64,000 nucleotides of DNA, from assembly GCA_002011215.1 (NCBI GenBank), contig MTML01000102.1, forward strand, positions 58,765-122,764, read 5' to 3'. The notes below the pieces were generated by a model. It ran no database searches. It was given only the letters and a program-made list of their open reading frames with translations, and was not told the origin of the DNA. This document shows positions 8,634 through 15,846 of this stretch, piece by piece; the stretch's first letter is position 1; every line of letters starts with the position of its first letter. The position numbers were made by a program, and so were the translations under genes. The stretch comes from Archaeoglobus sp. JdFR-24. Its GTDB lineage: Archaea; Halobacteriota; Archaeoglobi; Archaeoglobales; Archaeoglobaceae.

Positions 8634-9722
8634 TTACCTTAAAACTTCTCCAACCGCGTTTAGAAAGATATCGTTCTCCTCTCTTTTGCCTATGCTGACC
8701 CTGATATCTCCATCTTTGCATCCTGAGAAAGTGCTGCAGTCCCGGACAATAACACCCCTCCTCATCATCTTCTCACAGAATTCTTTTGAACGCATTTTGA
8801 GCCTTATGAGGATGAAATTGGCCTCAGAAGGGAACACCGCTACCCCCATCGCTTTCAGCTCTTTTGAAACCCTCTCCCTCTCACCTACAATCTTTTTTAC
8901 TGTCTCCTTCATGTACTCCAGATCGTCAAGTGCAGCTTCAGCTGCTTTAATGGATGGTGTGGAAAGGGGAAATGGCGTATTAACTTTCATATATTCTTTT
9001 TTCATCCACTCAGGCACAACAGCATATCCAATTCTGAGATTGGCAAGTCCAAAAGCCTTGGAAAATGTTCTGGCTATCACAACATTATCCAGATCACCCA
9101 GACTTAAGAGGTCGCGAGATGAAAACTCCACGTATGCTTCATCTACGAAAAGTATACCTCTAATACTCTCTGCAATCTCCCTGGCTGTATCGTACTTCTC
9201 TGTATTTCCCGTTGGGTTATTTGGTGAGCATAAAATGACAAGTTTCCCGTCGAAAGCTGAAATTGATGAATCAACACTGAAATCATCATTCCTTCCAGCC
9301 TCCACAATCCTTGCCCCGGAGATTGTCGCAAGTGTGTAATAGTAGGGAAAAGTTGGAGCCGGAATCAAAACCCTGTCTCCCTGTTCGATAAACATCCTGA
9401 ACAGATTTTCAAGAACCCCATCAATTCCCGCGCCAAGCACTATCCTCTCAGGGTCGAATCCAGTATAACTGGATATTTTTTCAAGAAGGCTCTCCGGCCT
9501 TGGAGGGGGATAGAGGTGTAAATCCTTAAAACTGCAAAAAGCCTCAACCGCCTTTGGACTTGGACCATAGGAGTTCTCATTGGAGGCAAGCTTCACAACT
9601 CTCTGCAAACCATACTTTCTTCTCACGTATTCGATATCTTTTCCCGGAACGTATTCTCTCACTTTTTTTATGGACTCTTTGAGAAGATTCGTATACTCTC
9701 TGTTTGAATCTTCTTTTTTCAA
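8634..9722 (-). CDS. hisC: Histidinol-phosphate aminotransferase
   Basis: About 362 residues. Fold-type I PLP enzyme of histidine synthesis. Visible: KLASNENSYGPSP near the N-terminus, SPNNPTGN, DEAYVEF, and the Schiff-base Lys in ARTFSKAFGLANLRIGY. I place the start at TTG 9720-9722 because it follows AGGTGAT and comes 13 bases after the stop of the short gene 9736-9897; longer readings (9761 or 9782) would overlap that gene. Start is therefore inferred. Confidence 0.9.
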   Translation of the reverse strand: MKKEDSNREYTNLLKESIKKVREYVPGKDIEYVRRKYGLQRVVKLASNENSYGPSPKAVEAFCSFKDLHLYPPPRPESLLEKISSYTGFDPERIVLGAGIDGVLENLFRMFIEQGDRVLIPAPTFPYYYTLATISGARIVEAGRNDDFSVDSSISAFDGKLVILCSPNNPTGNTEKYDTAREIAESIRGILFVDEAYVEFSSRDLLSLGDLDNVVIARTFSKAFGLANLRIGYAVVPEWMKKEYMKVNTPFPLSTPSIKAAEAALDDLEYMKETVKKIVGERERVSKELKAMGVAVFPSEANFILIRLKMRSKEFCEKMMRRGVIVRDCSTFSGCKDGDIRVSIGKREENDIFLNAVGEVLR

Positions 9723-9735
9723 GCATATCACCTGT

Positions 9736-9897
9736 TCACCTGTCCAGAATGATCTCCGCATGATTCCAGTTCTCGTCAACACCCTTCAGAGTTGAAATCA
9801 GACCAGAAATAATAACTCCAAACACATTCTGAACGTAAGGATTCATGGGTATTTCTTTTCCATCAATAACGAGTTTTACATCGATTTTCGGCTCCAT
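9736..9897 (-). CDS. 53-residue conserved-looking archaeal protein
   Basis: A short gene: ATG at 9895-9897 preceded by the perfect ribosome site GGAGGTGAT (9901-9909), 53 codons, TGA at 9736-9738. The protein starts MEPKIDVKLVIDGKEIPMNP and contains VFGVIISGLISTLKGV. I recall similar ~50-60-residue proteins in other archaea with an IDGxEIPxNPFV motif, function unknown. It is translationally coupled to hisC and probably co-transcribed with hisC and the Fap7-like gene. Confidence 0.8.
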   Translation of the reverse strand: MEPKIDVKLVIDGKEIPMNPYVQNVFGVIISGLISTLKGVDENWNHAEIILDR

Positions 9898-9929
9898 TTT
9901 ATCACCTCCGGTTCAATTTTATTTTTAAT

Positions 9930-10835
9930 TCAAACATCGCAGGGTCCCTTGAAGTAAGGCTCCCTTAAATTGATCGCCTTCATAATTCTGTTTCTAAGTT
10001 CTTTTCCTTTAACACCTCTTATATCTACCAGATTATCATTCCTCAGCAGACATGGTTTAATTTTTCCGTCGGCAGTAACTCTGATCCTGTTACAATTAAA
10101 GCAGAATTCTGTGTTATCTACTGGTCTGACGAACTCAATTATCCCCCCATCCATATAATATTGTTTTCTCCTCTGCATACTTCTGATCCTGACCTCGTTT
10201 GCCTCTCTGGCAACTTCTCTCTCAATAATTCCGATATCAAAATAATGTTTTTTAAGCCCTGGCAGCTTCAAAAGCTCGATTAGTTGCAGGATTACATTTA
10301 TTCCGTTTTTATTGAGTTTGAATATGAATTTTATCATGTCTCTGACTTCATTCTCGTTAATCTCTTTCATTATAACCATATTAAGCTTAATCGGTGTTAA
10401 ACCCGCATCTATGGCACATGCGAGCCCGGAAAAGACCTTTTCAATATCTCCACCTGTCAAGCTCTTGAATTTTTCTCCATTTAGTGTATCCAGGCTGATA
10501 TTCACTCTGCTTAACCCGCTCTCTTTTAAATCAAAGGCATATTTTTCGAGAAGAATTCCGTTCGTAGTCATTGAAACCTCATCGAACTTGGGTATTTTCT
10601 GAACTATCTCAACAATGTCATTTCTCAAAAGGGGTTCTCCACCCGTTATTTTGACCTTTTTTATTCCGAGCTCTTTAAAAGCTGTGGTAATCTCCTTGAT
10701 TTCATCAGATGTGAGTTCATTTTCGGATCTCTGAAAGATTCCCTCCTTATGACAGTAAAAACAGTTCAGATTACATCTGTCAGTGACTGAGATTCTCAGG
10801 TTCGTTATTTTTCTGTTAAATCTATCAATCAACAT
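9930..10835 (-). CDS. moaA: GTP 3',8-cyclase MoaA
   Basis: 301 residues. Radical SAM enzyme for the first step of molybdopterin synthesis. N-terminal cluster Cys21/25/28 (CNLNCFYC); the C-terminal substrate cluster is in CFNCNRIRVTADGKIKPCL. GGEPLLR and the TTNGILL segments are typical. The very C-terminus lacks the double-Gly GG tail of bacterial MoaA, ending GPCDV, as seen in several archaeal MoaA proteins. Lies 12 bases after mobA, so a two-gene molybdenum/tungsten-cofactor operon. Confidence 0.93.
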   Translation of the reverse strand: MLIDRFNRKITNLRISVTDRCNLNCFYCHKEGIFQRSENELTSDEIKEITTAFKELGIKKVKITGGEPLLRNDIVEIVQKIPKFDEVSMTTNGILLEKYAFDLKESGLSRVNISLDTLNGEKFKSLTGGDIEKVFSGLACAIDAGLTPIKLNMVIMKEINENEVRDMIKFIFKLNKNGINVILQLIELLKLPGLKKHYFDIGIIEREVAREANEVRIRSMQRRKQYYMDGGIIEFVRPVDNTEFCFNCNRIRVTADGKIKPCLLRNDNLVDIRGVKGKELRNRIMKAINLREPYFKGPCDV

Positions 10836-10847
10836 AAATATACTCCT

Positions 10848-11471
10848 TCAGTTTTTACATCTTTTTGCGTACCTTAAATTCTCCTCAGCCAGTTCTTCGG
10901 CTTTTTTCAAATCTTCAGGTGTATTGATATTTGTAAATGATATGAGTTCGGGATCGAAGCTCCTCAATTCATCGATTGGATAGAACTTAACGTTCTTAAG
11001 TCTTTTTAGGGGCATTATAACTTTTCTCTCTCCACGTACATAACTTTTCTCTATTTCAACGATCAGAGCAGGCGAGTATGCTGAAAAAGTGGGTTCAAAT
11101 CTGCCGTCTGGCCATACTGGCACAACCGCATCATACCCTTTTACACATTCCCTGTAAAGCAATGTGCATACATCTCCAACAATAAAGGGCATATCTACGC
11201 ACGTTATGACAACAGGTCTCTTAAAATAGTTTAAAGCAGCGTGTATTCCGCCAAGAGGACCCATATTTTTCAGAATATCGCATATAACCTCACATCCCAG
11301 ACCTTCATATTTCTCGGCCTGCTCCTCATCCCTGCACACGATAACTTTCTCAAATGTTCTCAAAGCCTCGATGATATACTCAATCACCTTTTTCTCCCCT
11401 ATCTCAATAAAGCCCTTTTCAACACCACTCAATCGTGCCCCTCTGCCTCCCGCAAGTATGGCTGCAAACAC
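10848..11471 (-). CDS. mobA: Molybdenum cofactor guanylyltransferase MobA-like
   Basis: 207 residues. Nucleotidyltransferase motif LAGGRGARLSGVEKGF at the N-terminus, then GPLGGIHAAL and CVDMPF, which are the MobA signatures for GTP and molybdopterin binding. Adds GMP to molybdopterin to give the bis-MGD used by DMSO-reductase type enzymes. Start is GTG at 11469-11471, about 27 bp from a shared TATA element, so probably leaderless. Related family members act on F420 side chains or sugars, but pairing with moaA supports MobA. Confidence 0.87.
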   Translation of the reverse strand: MFAAILAGGRGARLSGVEKGFIEIGEKKVIEYIIEALRTFEKVIVCRDEEQAEKYEGLGCEVICDILKNMGPLGGIHAALNYFKRPVVITCVDMPFIVGDVCTLLYRECVKGYDAVVPVWPDGRFEPTFSAYSPALIVEIEKSYVRGERKVIMPLKRLKNVKFYPIDELRSFDPELISFTNINTPEDLKKAEELAEENLRYAKRCKN

Positions 11472-11490
11472 AATTCACATTAAACAGATA

Positions 11491-11502
11491 TCTATATAAG
11501 AC
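11491..11502. promoter_or_regulatory. Shared bidirectional TATA element between mobA and mfnA
   Basis: TCTATATAAGA at 11491-11501 reads as a TATA box on the plus strand for mfnA (ATG 11523) and its complement CTTATATAG on the minus strand for mobA (GTG 11471). Both spacings are about 25-28 bp, so one AT-rich core appears to serve two divergent leaderless genes. Confidence 0.5.
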
Positions 11503-11522
11503 CATTGTTTAACTGCTGAGTG

Positions 11523-12650
11523 ATGCATGCTCGACTCATCGAGGAATTGAAAAAATACAGAGAGCGGGATATACCTTACTCTCAAGTTTTGAGTTCGATG
11601 TGCACTCCACCACATCCCTTAGCTCTTGTGGCCCACGAAATGTTTGTTGAAACGAATCTCGGCGATCCGGGCATATTTGTCGGTACAAAAGACCTGGAAG
11701 AACGTTTGATGAAAATGCTCGGCGAATTGCTTCACAATCCTGAAGTTGCAGGATATATATGTTCGGGTGGGACAGAGGCCAACATTCAGGGCATCAGGGC
11801 AGCAAGGAACATCTCAAGGCATAAAATAGATGATTCTAAGCGACCAAACATAGTAATCCCGGATTCAGCTCACTTTTCTTTCGAAAAGATTGGAGACATC
11901 TTAGGTGTTGAAATAAGGAGATCTGCTCTCGATGAAGAATACAGAGTTGATGTCTCTCATGTCGAGTCTCTTATTGACTCCAACACGATTGCGATTGTTG
12001 GAATAGCCGGCACTACCGAACTTGGACAGATAGATCCCATAGATGAATTGTCGGAGCTTGCAGTGGAGAAAGAGATCGAGATGCATGTTGATGCAGCTTT
12101 TGGGGGGCTTGTGATTCCATTCATGGATGATCCAGTTCCATTTGATTTTCAGCTTGATGGAGTTTCTTCGATCACAATCGACCCGCACAAGATGGGTATG
12201 GCAACCATTCCGTCTGGAGGAATACTTTTCAGAAATGAAAATTATTTCAAGTCTCTTGAGGTTGAAACACCCTATCTAACCACCAGAACTCAGTTCACGC
12301 TTACTGGAACGAGACCGGGGACGGGAGTCGCTTCAGCCTTCGCTGTCCTTTATTCCCTGGGTTTTGAGGGAATGAAAAAAATTGTTGATGAATGCCTTCG
12401 GATCACTCAAATTCTTGTCGATGAGATGGTAGATCTCGGTTTTGAGCCTGTGATTGAACCTGTGATGAATGTTGTAAGCTTTAAGACGAAAAAATCGGAG
12501 GAAATAAAGGAAGAGTTACTCAGGAGAAAATGGGTAATATCCACTATAAGAAATCCAGAGGCAATAAGGTTCGTTGTCATGCCCCATGTTACAGAGGAGG
12601 TTGTAGAGAAATTTATTTCTGAGCTTAAAAGGGTTATTTCGGTGGTTTGA
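11523..12650 (+). CDS. mfnA: L-tyrosine/L-aspartate decarboxylase MfnA
   Basis: 375 residues. Group II PLP decarboxylase; in archaea it makes tyramine for methanofuran or beta-alanine for coenzyme A. Visible: CSGGTEANIQ, the HVDAAFGG aspartate motif and the PLP lysine in TIDPHKMGM (Lys223). C-terminal MPHVTEE fits the family. A GTG at 11520 lies in frame just ahead, but the ATG is preferred. TATA spacing suggests a leaderless mRNA. Confidence 0.93.
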   Translation: MHARLIEELKKYRERDIPYSQVLSSMCTPPHPLALVAHEMFVETNLGDPGIFVGTKDLEERLMKMLGELLHNPEVAGYICSGGTEANIQGIRAARNISRHKIDDSKRPNIVIPDSAHFSFEKIGDILGVEIRRSALDEEYRVDVSHVESLIDSNTIAIVGIAGTTELGQIDPIDELSELAVEKEIEMHVDAAFGGLVIPFMDDPVPFDFQLDGVSSITIDPHKMGMATIPSGGILFRNENYFKSLEVETPYLTTRTQFTLTGTRPGTGVASAFAVLYSLGFEGMKKIVDECLRITQILVDEMVDLGFEPVIEPVMNVVSFKTKKSEEIKEELLRRKWVISTIRNPEAIRFVVMPHVTEEVVEKFISELKRVISVV

Positions 12651-12702
12651 AGCCTCGAGTGCTTTGAAGCTCTGTATGTTCTTTCGGTTAATTTAGAATC
12701 TC

Positions 12703-13899
12703 TCACGGATTTAACAGGGAATCCGAATGGACTATATATCCATGCATCTTTGCGATCTCGCACATCACAGGATCCGGGCCGAGAATATCTCCGAATGAAC
12801 TCGCCCTAAATCTGCATCCTCCTTTACAGGATTCTAAAACTGAACATGAACATTTTAGCTCGTTTAATCTCCAGAGATATTCTCTATTCAGTTTTTCCCA
12901 GCATTTCATCAGTCCTTCTCTTACATTTCCAACTGGTTCAAAAAATCCACATCGCGAGATATTACCTGTGGTATCTGAAGAGCACATATGTGAACCACAG
13001 CTATACTCTCCGTGGCTTTTATGTCCGGTCTCACCATAGCTGAATTTAGATATTATCCCGGCAGCCCTTTTCACATCTGCAAGAAGCTCCAGGTTATTCT
13101 GCAACTCTCCCGTAATCGACGGGTAGTCGATCAACCATCTTTTAACTCCGATTTCTCTAAAAAGCCTGTCCATATCCTCGAACTCATCTATATTGGAACT
13201 GTGAACCATCGTTGCCACTGTAACAGTCATCCCCCGTTCCACCAGAATTTTCACAGCATCAATCGCTTTCTCAAAACTCCCTTCCCCCCTTATCTTATCG
13301 TTCGAATCAATCCCATCAATGCTGATCTGCACCTCATCAACTTTATCAAGTTTTTCAGCCGTTTTTTGATCTATCAGGGTGCCATTGGTTATGAGAACCC
13401 TCCTGAAATCATAATCTGAAGCTAAATCAAGCATTTTCCATATGTGGGGGTTGAGCAATGGTTCCCCTCCTGAAATCATAATCTTAAGGCCGCCAGCCCT
13501 GTCAAATTCCCTGATCAGCAATTTAAAGGTCTCCAGCTTCATATCTGATTTTTCCTTGCTCAGATAACAGTGTTTGCATCTCAAATTGCATCTTTTTGTT
13601 ACGTGAATGAGCATGTGTCTGAGAGAGGGGGCTGGTGATTCCGGAATTTTTATATCATTTGGTTCAGGGTTCTTCAAAACTTCTATCAATCCCTCCTCGA
13701 GAGATATCCTGACAGCATCTTCGCCAAATTTCTGTATAATCGAAGATATCGCATTCTCCCCATCACACGATGAGAGAAATTCCAGCGCTTCATCATCAAG
13801 TTCGTAAAGTTCATCATCTTTTGCTTTGTATGCAAGTGGAACCTCAAACCTTCTGAGGAGAACTCTCTCAGATATCTTCAGATACCCTTCTGGCAGCAA
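12703..13899 (-). CDS. Radical SAM/SPASM enzyme with PqqD-like domain (peptide maturase candidate)
   Basis: 398 residues. Residues 15-80 look like a PqqD/RRE peptide-recognition domain (DELYELDDEALEFLSSCDG pattern). The radical SAM core has Cys104/108/111 (CNLRCKHC), ISGGEPL and TNGTL. The SPASM part has Cys301, 306, 317, 350, 352, 358, 362 and 380 for two auxiliary clusters, spaced CxCx5Cx3C rather than the usual Cx2Cx5Cx3C. Start is TTG 13897-13899 with GGAGGATG eight bases ahead, inside the upstream gene, so coupled translation. Together with the peptide gene at 14076-14141 it suggests RiPP maturation. Alternative: a haem- or cofactor-synthesis SPASM enzyme. Confidence 0.85.
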   Translation of the reverse strand: MLPEGYLKISERVLLRRFEVPLAYKAKDDELYELDDEALEFLSSCDGENAISSIIQKFGEDAVRISLEEGLIEVLKNPEPNDIKIPESPAPSLRHMLIHVTKRCNLRCKHCYLSKEKSDMKLETFKLLIREFDRAGGLKIMISGGEPLLNPHIWKMLDLASDYDFRRVLITNGTLIDQKTAEKLDKVDEVQISIDGIDSNDKIRGEGSFEKAIDAVKILVERGMTVTVATMVHSSNIDEFEDMDRLFREIGVKRWLIDYPSITGELQNNLELLADVKRAAGIISKFSYGETGHKSHGEYSCGSHMCSSDTTGNISRCGFFEPVGNVREGLMKCWEKLNREYLWRLNELKCSCSVLESCKGGCRFRASSFGDILGPDPVMCEIAKMHGYIVHSDSLLNP

Positions 13900-14047
13900 G
13901 AACTACATCCTCCAACTTTACTTTTCTCTCCTCAAGTAAGATCCTCAGAATTTTAAAGGCTCCACATTCTAACCGTTCTTCAGATTCCTTGTAAAATTCA
14001 CAGCATAGACAGATCGAATCAACAAGTTCTCTCTGAGAAAATCTCAA
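13868..14047 (-). CDS. 59-residue Cys-containing helical protein of unknown function
   Basis: Starts at TTG 14045-14047 with AGGTGAT four bases ahead (an in-frame GTG at 14056 lies inside that site). Begins LRFSQRELVDSICLCCEFY and has four Cys in ICLCC...LECG, then a charged helical half ending RRVSEDI. Overlaps the radical SAM start by 32 bases. No signal peptide. The Cys spacing could bind a metal or Fe-S cluster, or the protein may be a partner or a second substrate of the enzyme. Family not recognised. Confidence 0.65.
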   Translation of the reverse strand: MRFSQRELVDSICLCCEFYKESEERLECGAFKILRILLEERKVKLEDVVLAARRVSEDI

Positions 14048-14075
14048 ATTTATCACCTATAAATTAAAAAAATAG

Positions 14076-14141
14076 TTAAGCACATGAAGCGTTACACTTG
14101 CAAACTCCACTCGACTCTTTTCTTATTTTCTTAATCTTCAT
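14076..14141 (-). CDS. 21-residue Cys-rich peptide, putative RiPP precursor
   Basis: ATG at 14139-14141, 21 codons, TAA at 14076-14078. Basic leader-like half MKIKKIRKESSG followed by a core VCKCNASCA with three Cys, a Ser and an Asn. GAGGTGAG precedes the ATG by five bases, a strong archaeal ribosome site, which argues that this tiny frame is translated. It is the first gene ahead of the 59-residue protein (20-30 bases away) and the SPASM enzyme, all same strand. A Cys-rich C-terminus ahead of a SPASM/PqqD-type maturase is the standard layout of sacti-/ranthipeptide systems. No export gene is adjacent. Confidence 0.6.
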   Translation of the reverse strand: MKIKKIRKESSGVCKCNASCA

Positions 14142-14346
14142 TCCTTCTCACCTCACTTCTCCTCTCTGCAATCTTCAATATAATAATTAATAAGTTTTTC
14201 GCCCTGAAAACTGATTTTATTAAAAAAATAACTTCACTTCTCTTTTAATAACTAAAAAAATAACTTTTTTGTTATAGAGTAATAAAAATAACATGTATTT
14301 TGATACCGGAGCCAAAATTATTTATCTTCGGTGGAAAACTGCAATT
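14142..14346. other. AT-rich divergent promoter region
   Basis: Separates the minus-strand peptide operon from the plus-strand zinc-ribbon gene. On the minus strand CTTATTAATTATTATATT (14175-14195 region) could be the TATA element of the peptide operon. On the plus strand AATTATTTAT near 14315-14323 sits about 27 bp before the ATG at 14347. An imperfect repeat TAAAAAAATAACTT occurs twice between 14218 and 14266. Confidence 0.4.
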
Positions 14347-14565
14347 ATGAAACTGCTTGTATGCCCGGTTTGCAAATCAACAGACGTTGAACCTGATGCT
14401 GGTGGTTATACCGGAAAATACTACTGTAAGAAATGCGGATATCTTGGCTCATTTATCATGGAAATGTCCGAAGGTGAACTCAAGGAAATAATGGAATCCC
14501 AGATGCTGGAAGACTCTGAAAAAGTTGAAAAAGAAAAATCGAAAGACCAAGATTTCTCAAAATGA
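14347..14565 (+). CDS. Small zinc-ribbon protein
   Basis: 72 residues from ATG 14347, chosen because a TATA box lies about 27 bp ahead (leaderless) and the protein then starts MKLLVCPVCKS directly at the first metal knuckle. CPVC and CKKC form a rubredoxin-like zinc ribbon (residues 5-30), followed by an acidic helical tail (MEMSEGELKEIMESQ). Such small archaeal zinc ribbons are often transcription or translation accessory factors; the specific role is unknown. Confidence 0.75.
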   Translation: MKLLVCPVCKSTDVEPDAGGYTGKYYCKKCGYLGSFIMEMSEGELKEIMESQMLEDSEKVEKEKSKDQDFSK

Positions 14566-14612
14566 AAATTTAAATTATCATGAATTACCACTATTGAGAA
14601 ACTTCTCAAAAA

Positions 14613-14620
14613 TTATAAAT
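14613..14620 (+). promoter_or_regulatory. TATA box of ribBA-like gene
   Basis: TTATAAAT about 28 bp before ATG 14644; leaderless transcript expected. Confidence 0.5.
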
Positions 14621-14643
14621 ACTCAGCAAACAGCTCGGAAATC

Positions 14644-15789
14644 ATGGATAAGATTATCAATCTAATACAATCCGGGAAGATAACTGTTATAATTGATGAT
14701 CAAAAGGCTGTACTCTCCGTTCCTGCTGAAATAGCCGATTCAAAGGCGATTACCTTTATAATGAAGAATTGCGACGAAATAAGAGTTGCAATTCCCTGGA
14801 AAATGATCTCAAAGATTGGGCTGAACAGGTTGAGGTTTTACGGTGAAAATTTCATACCTGTAGATTTTAAGACAAATGGCCTATCTGCTGAAGAAAGGGC
14901 ATGGTTCATAAGAAATCTAGTCAGGGGAAATCTCTCACTTGATGACATCATATATCCTGGCAGGATATTTGTTGAGGAAGCAAAGGAAGGAGGAGTGCTG
15001 GAGAGACCGGGATTTGGTGAAGCATGTCTTGATATTTCAAGAATGTCCGGTTATCTTCCGGCAAGTGTTTATTCCGTGCTGATGACACCTGATGGAAACC
15101 TTGCGAACCCGGATTATGCGATCAGGTTTGCAAAGGAGCATGACCTTCCATACATTTATGTAAAGGACCTGATTCTCCACAGGCTGAAAAGTGAAAAGCT
15201 TGTTGAAAAGGTAGTTGAAGCTACCCTCCCTACGAAATTCTATGGAGTTCTTAAGGCAGTTGGCTACCGAACCCCAATAGGTGAAATAATCGCATTGGTA
15301 AAGGGGGAAGTCTCTTTGGGGGAGACTCTCGTCAGAATTCACTCCGAATGCTTAACGGGTGATGTGTTTCACTCACTCAGATGTGATTGCGGAGATCAGC
15401 TGGAAAATGCCCTAAAAACAATTGATAGGGCTGGTAAAGGAGTTCTTATTTACATGAGGGGTCATGAAGGCAGAGGAATCGGGTTAATTAATAAGCTGAT
15501 AGCGTATAAGCTTCAGGAAGAGGGCAAAGATACTGTGGAGGCAAATATCGAGCTCGGATTCCCCCCAGATATGAGGAGTTACGGGATTGCAGCACAGATA
15601 TTAATGGATCTGGGCGTTAAGAACATTCTTTTAATGACGAACAACCCGCTGAAAATAGAAGAGCTCAGGAAGTATAATTTCAATGTAAAAAGAAAGCCAA
15701 TTGAAGTTGAACCATCCTGCGAAAACCTCGAATATCTGAAAACCAAAAAAGAAAAGATGGGACACCTGATTTGCAAAATTAACTTCTGA
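14644..15789 (+). CDS. RibBA-like protein: degenerate DHBP synthase + GTP cyclohydrolase II
   Basis: 381 residues in two domains. The C-terminal half (about 185-381) is a good GTP cyclohydrolase II: zinc Cys in CLTGDVFHSLRCDCG, catalytic YMRGHEGRGIG, DTVEANIELGFPPDMRSYG and TNNPLKIEEL. The N-terminal half aligns with 3,4-dihydroxybutanone-4-phosphate synthase only in its C-terminal part (GGVLERPGFGEACLDI; AKEHDLPYIYVKDLI). It lacks the acidic DEDRENEG metal motif, and the GHTE His is replaced (GFGE). So it probably supplies only the first riboflavin step. Most archaea use GTP cyclohydrolase III instead, so transfer from bacteria is plausible. Confidence 0.88.
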   Translation: MDKIINLIQSGKITVIIDDQKAVLSVPAEIADSKAITFIMKNCDEIRVAIPWKMISKIGLNRLRFYGENFIPVDFKTNGLSAEERAWFIRNLVRGNLSLDDIIYPGRIFVEEAKEGGVLERPGFGEACLDISRMSGYLPASVYSVLMTPDGNLANPDYAIRFAKEHDLPYIYVKDLILHRLKSEKLVEKVVEATLPTKFYGVLKAVGYRTPIGEIIALVKGEVSLGETLVRIHSECLTGDVFHSLRCDCGDQLENALKTIDRAGKGVLIYMRGHEGRGIGLINKLIAYKLQEEGKDTVEANIELGFPPDMRSYGIAAQILMDLGVKNILLMTNNPLKIEELRKYNFNVKRKPIEVEPSCENLEYLKTKKEKMGHLICKINF

Positions 15790-15846
15790 AATATTTTGAA
15801 TTAATCTGGTGAAGTAGTTTTAACTCTGAGTTTGGTCTGACTCTCT

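Noticed and set aside
8569..9339. 256-codon frame on the plus strand across hisC
   Set aside because: Ser/Phe/Leu-rich shadow of a well-supported hisC; no family features.
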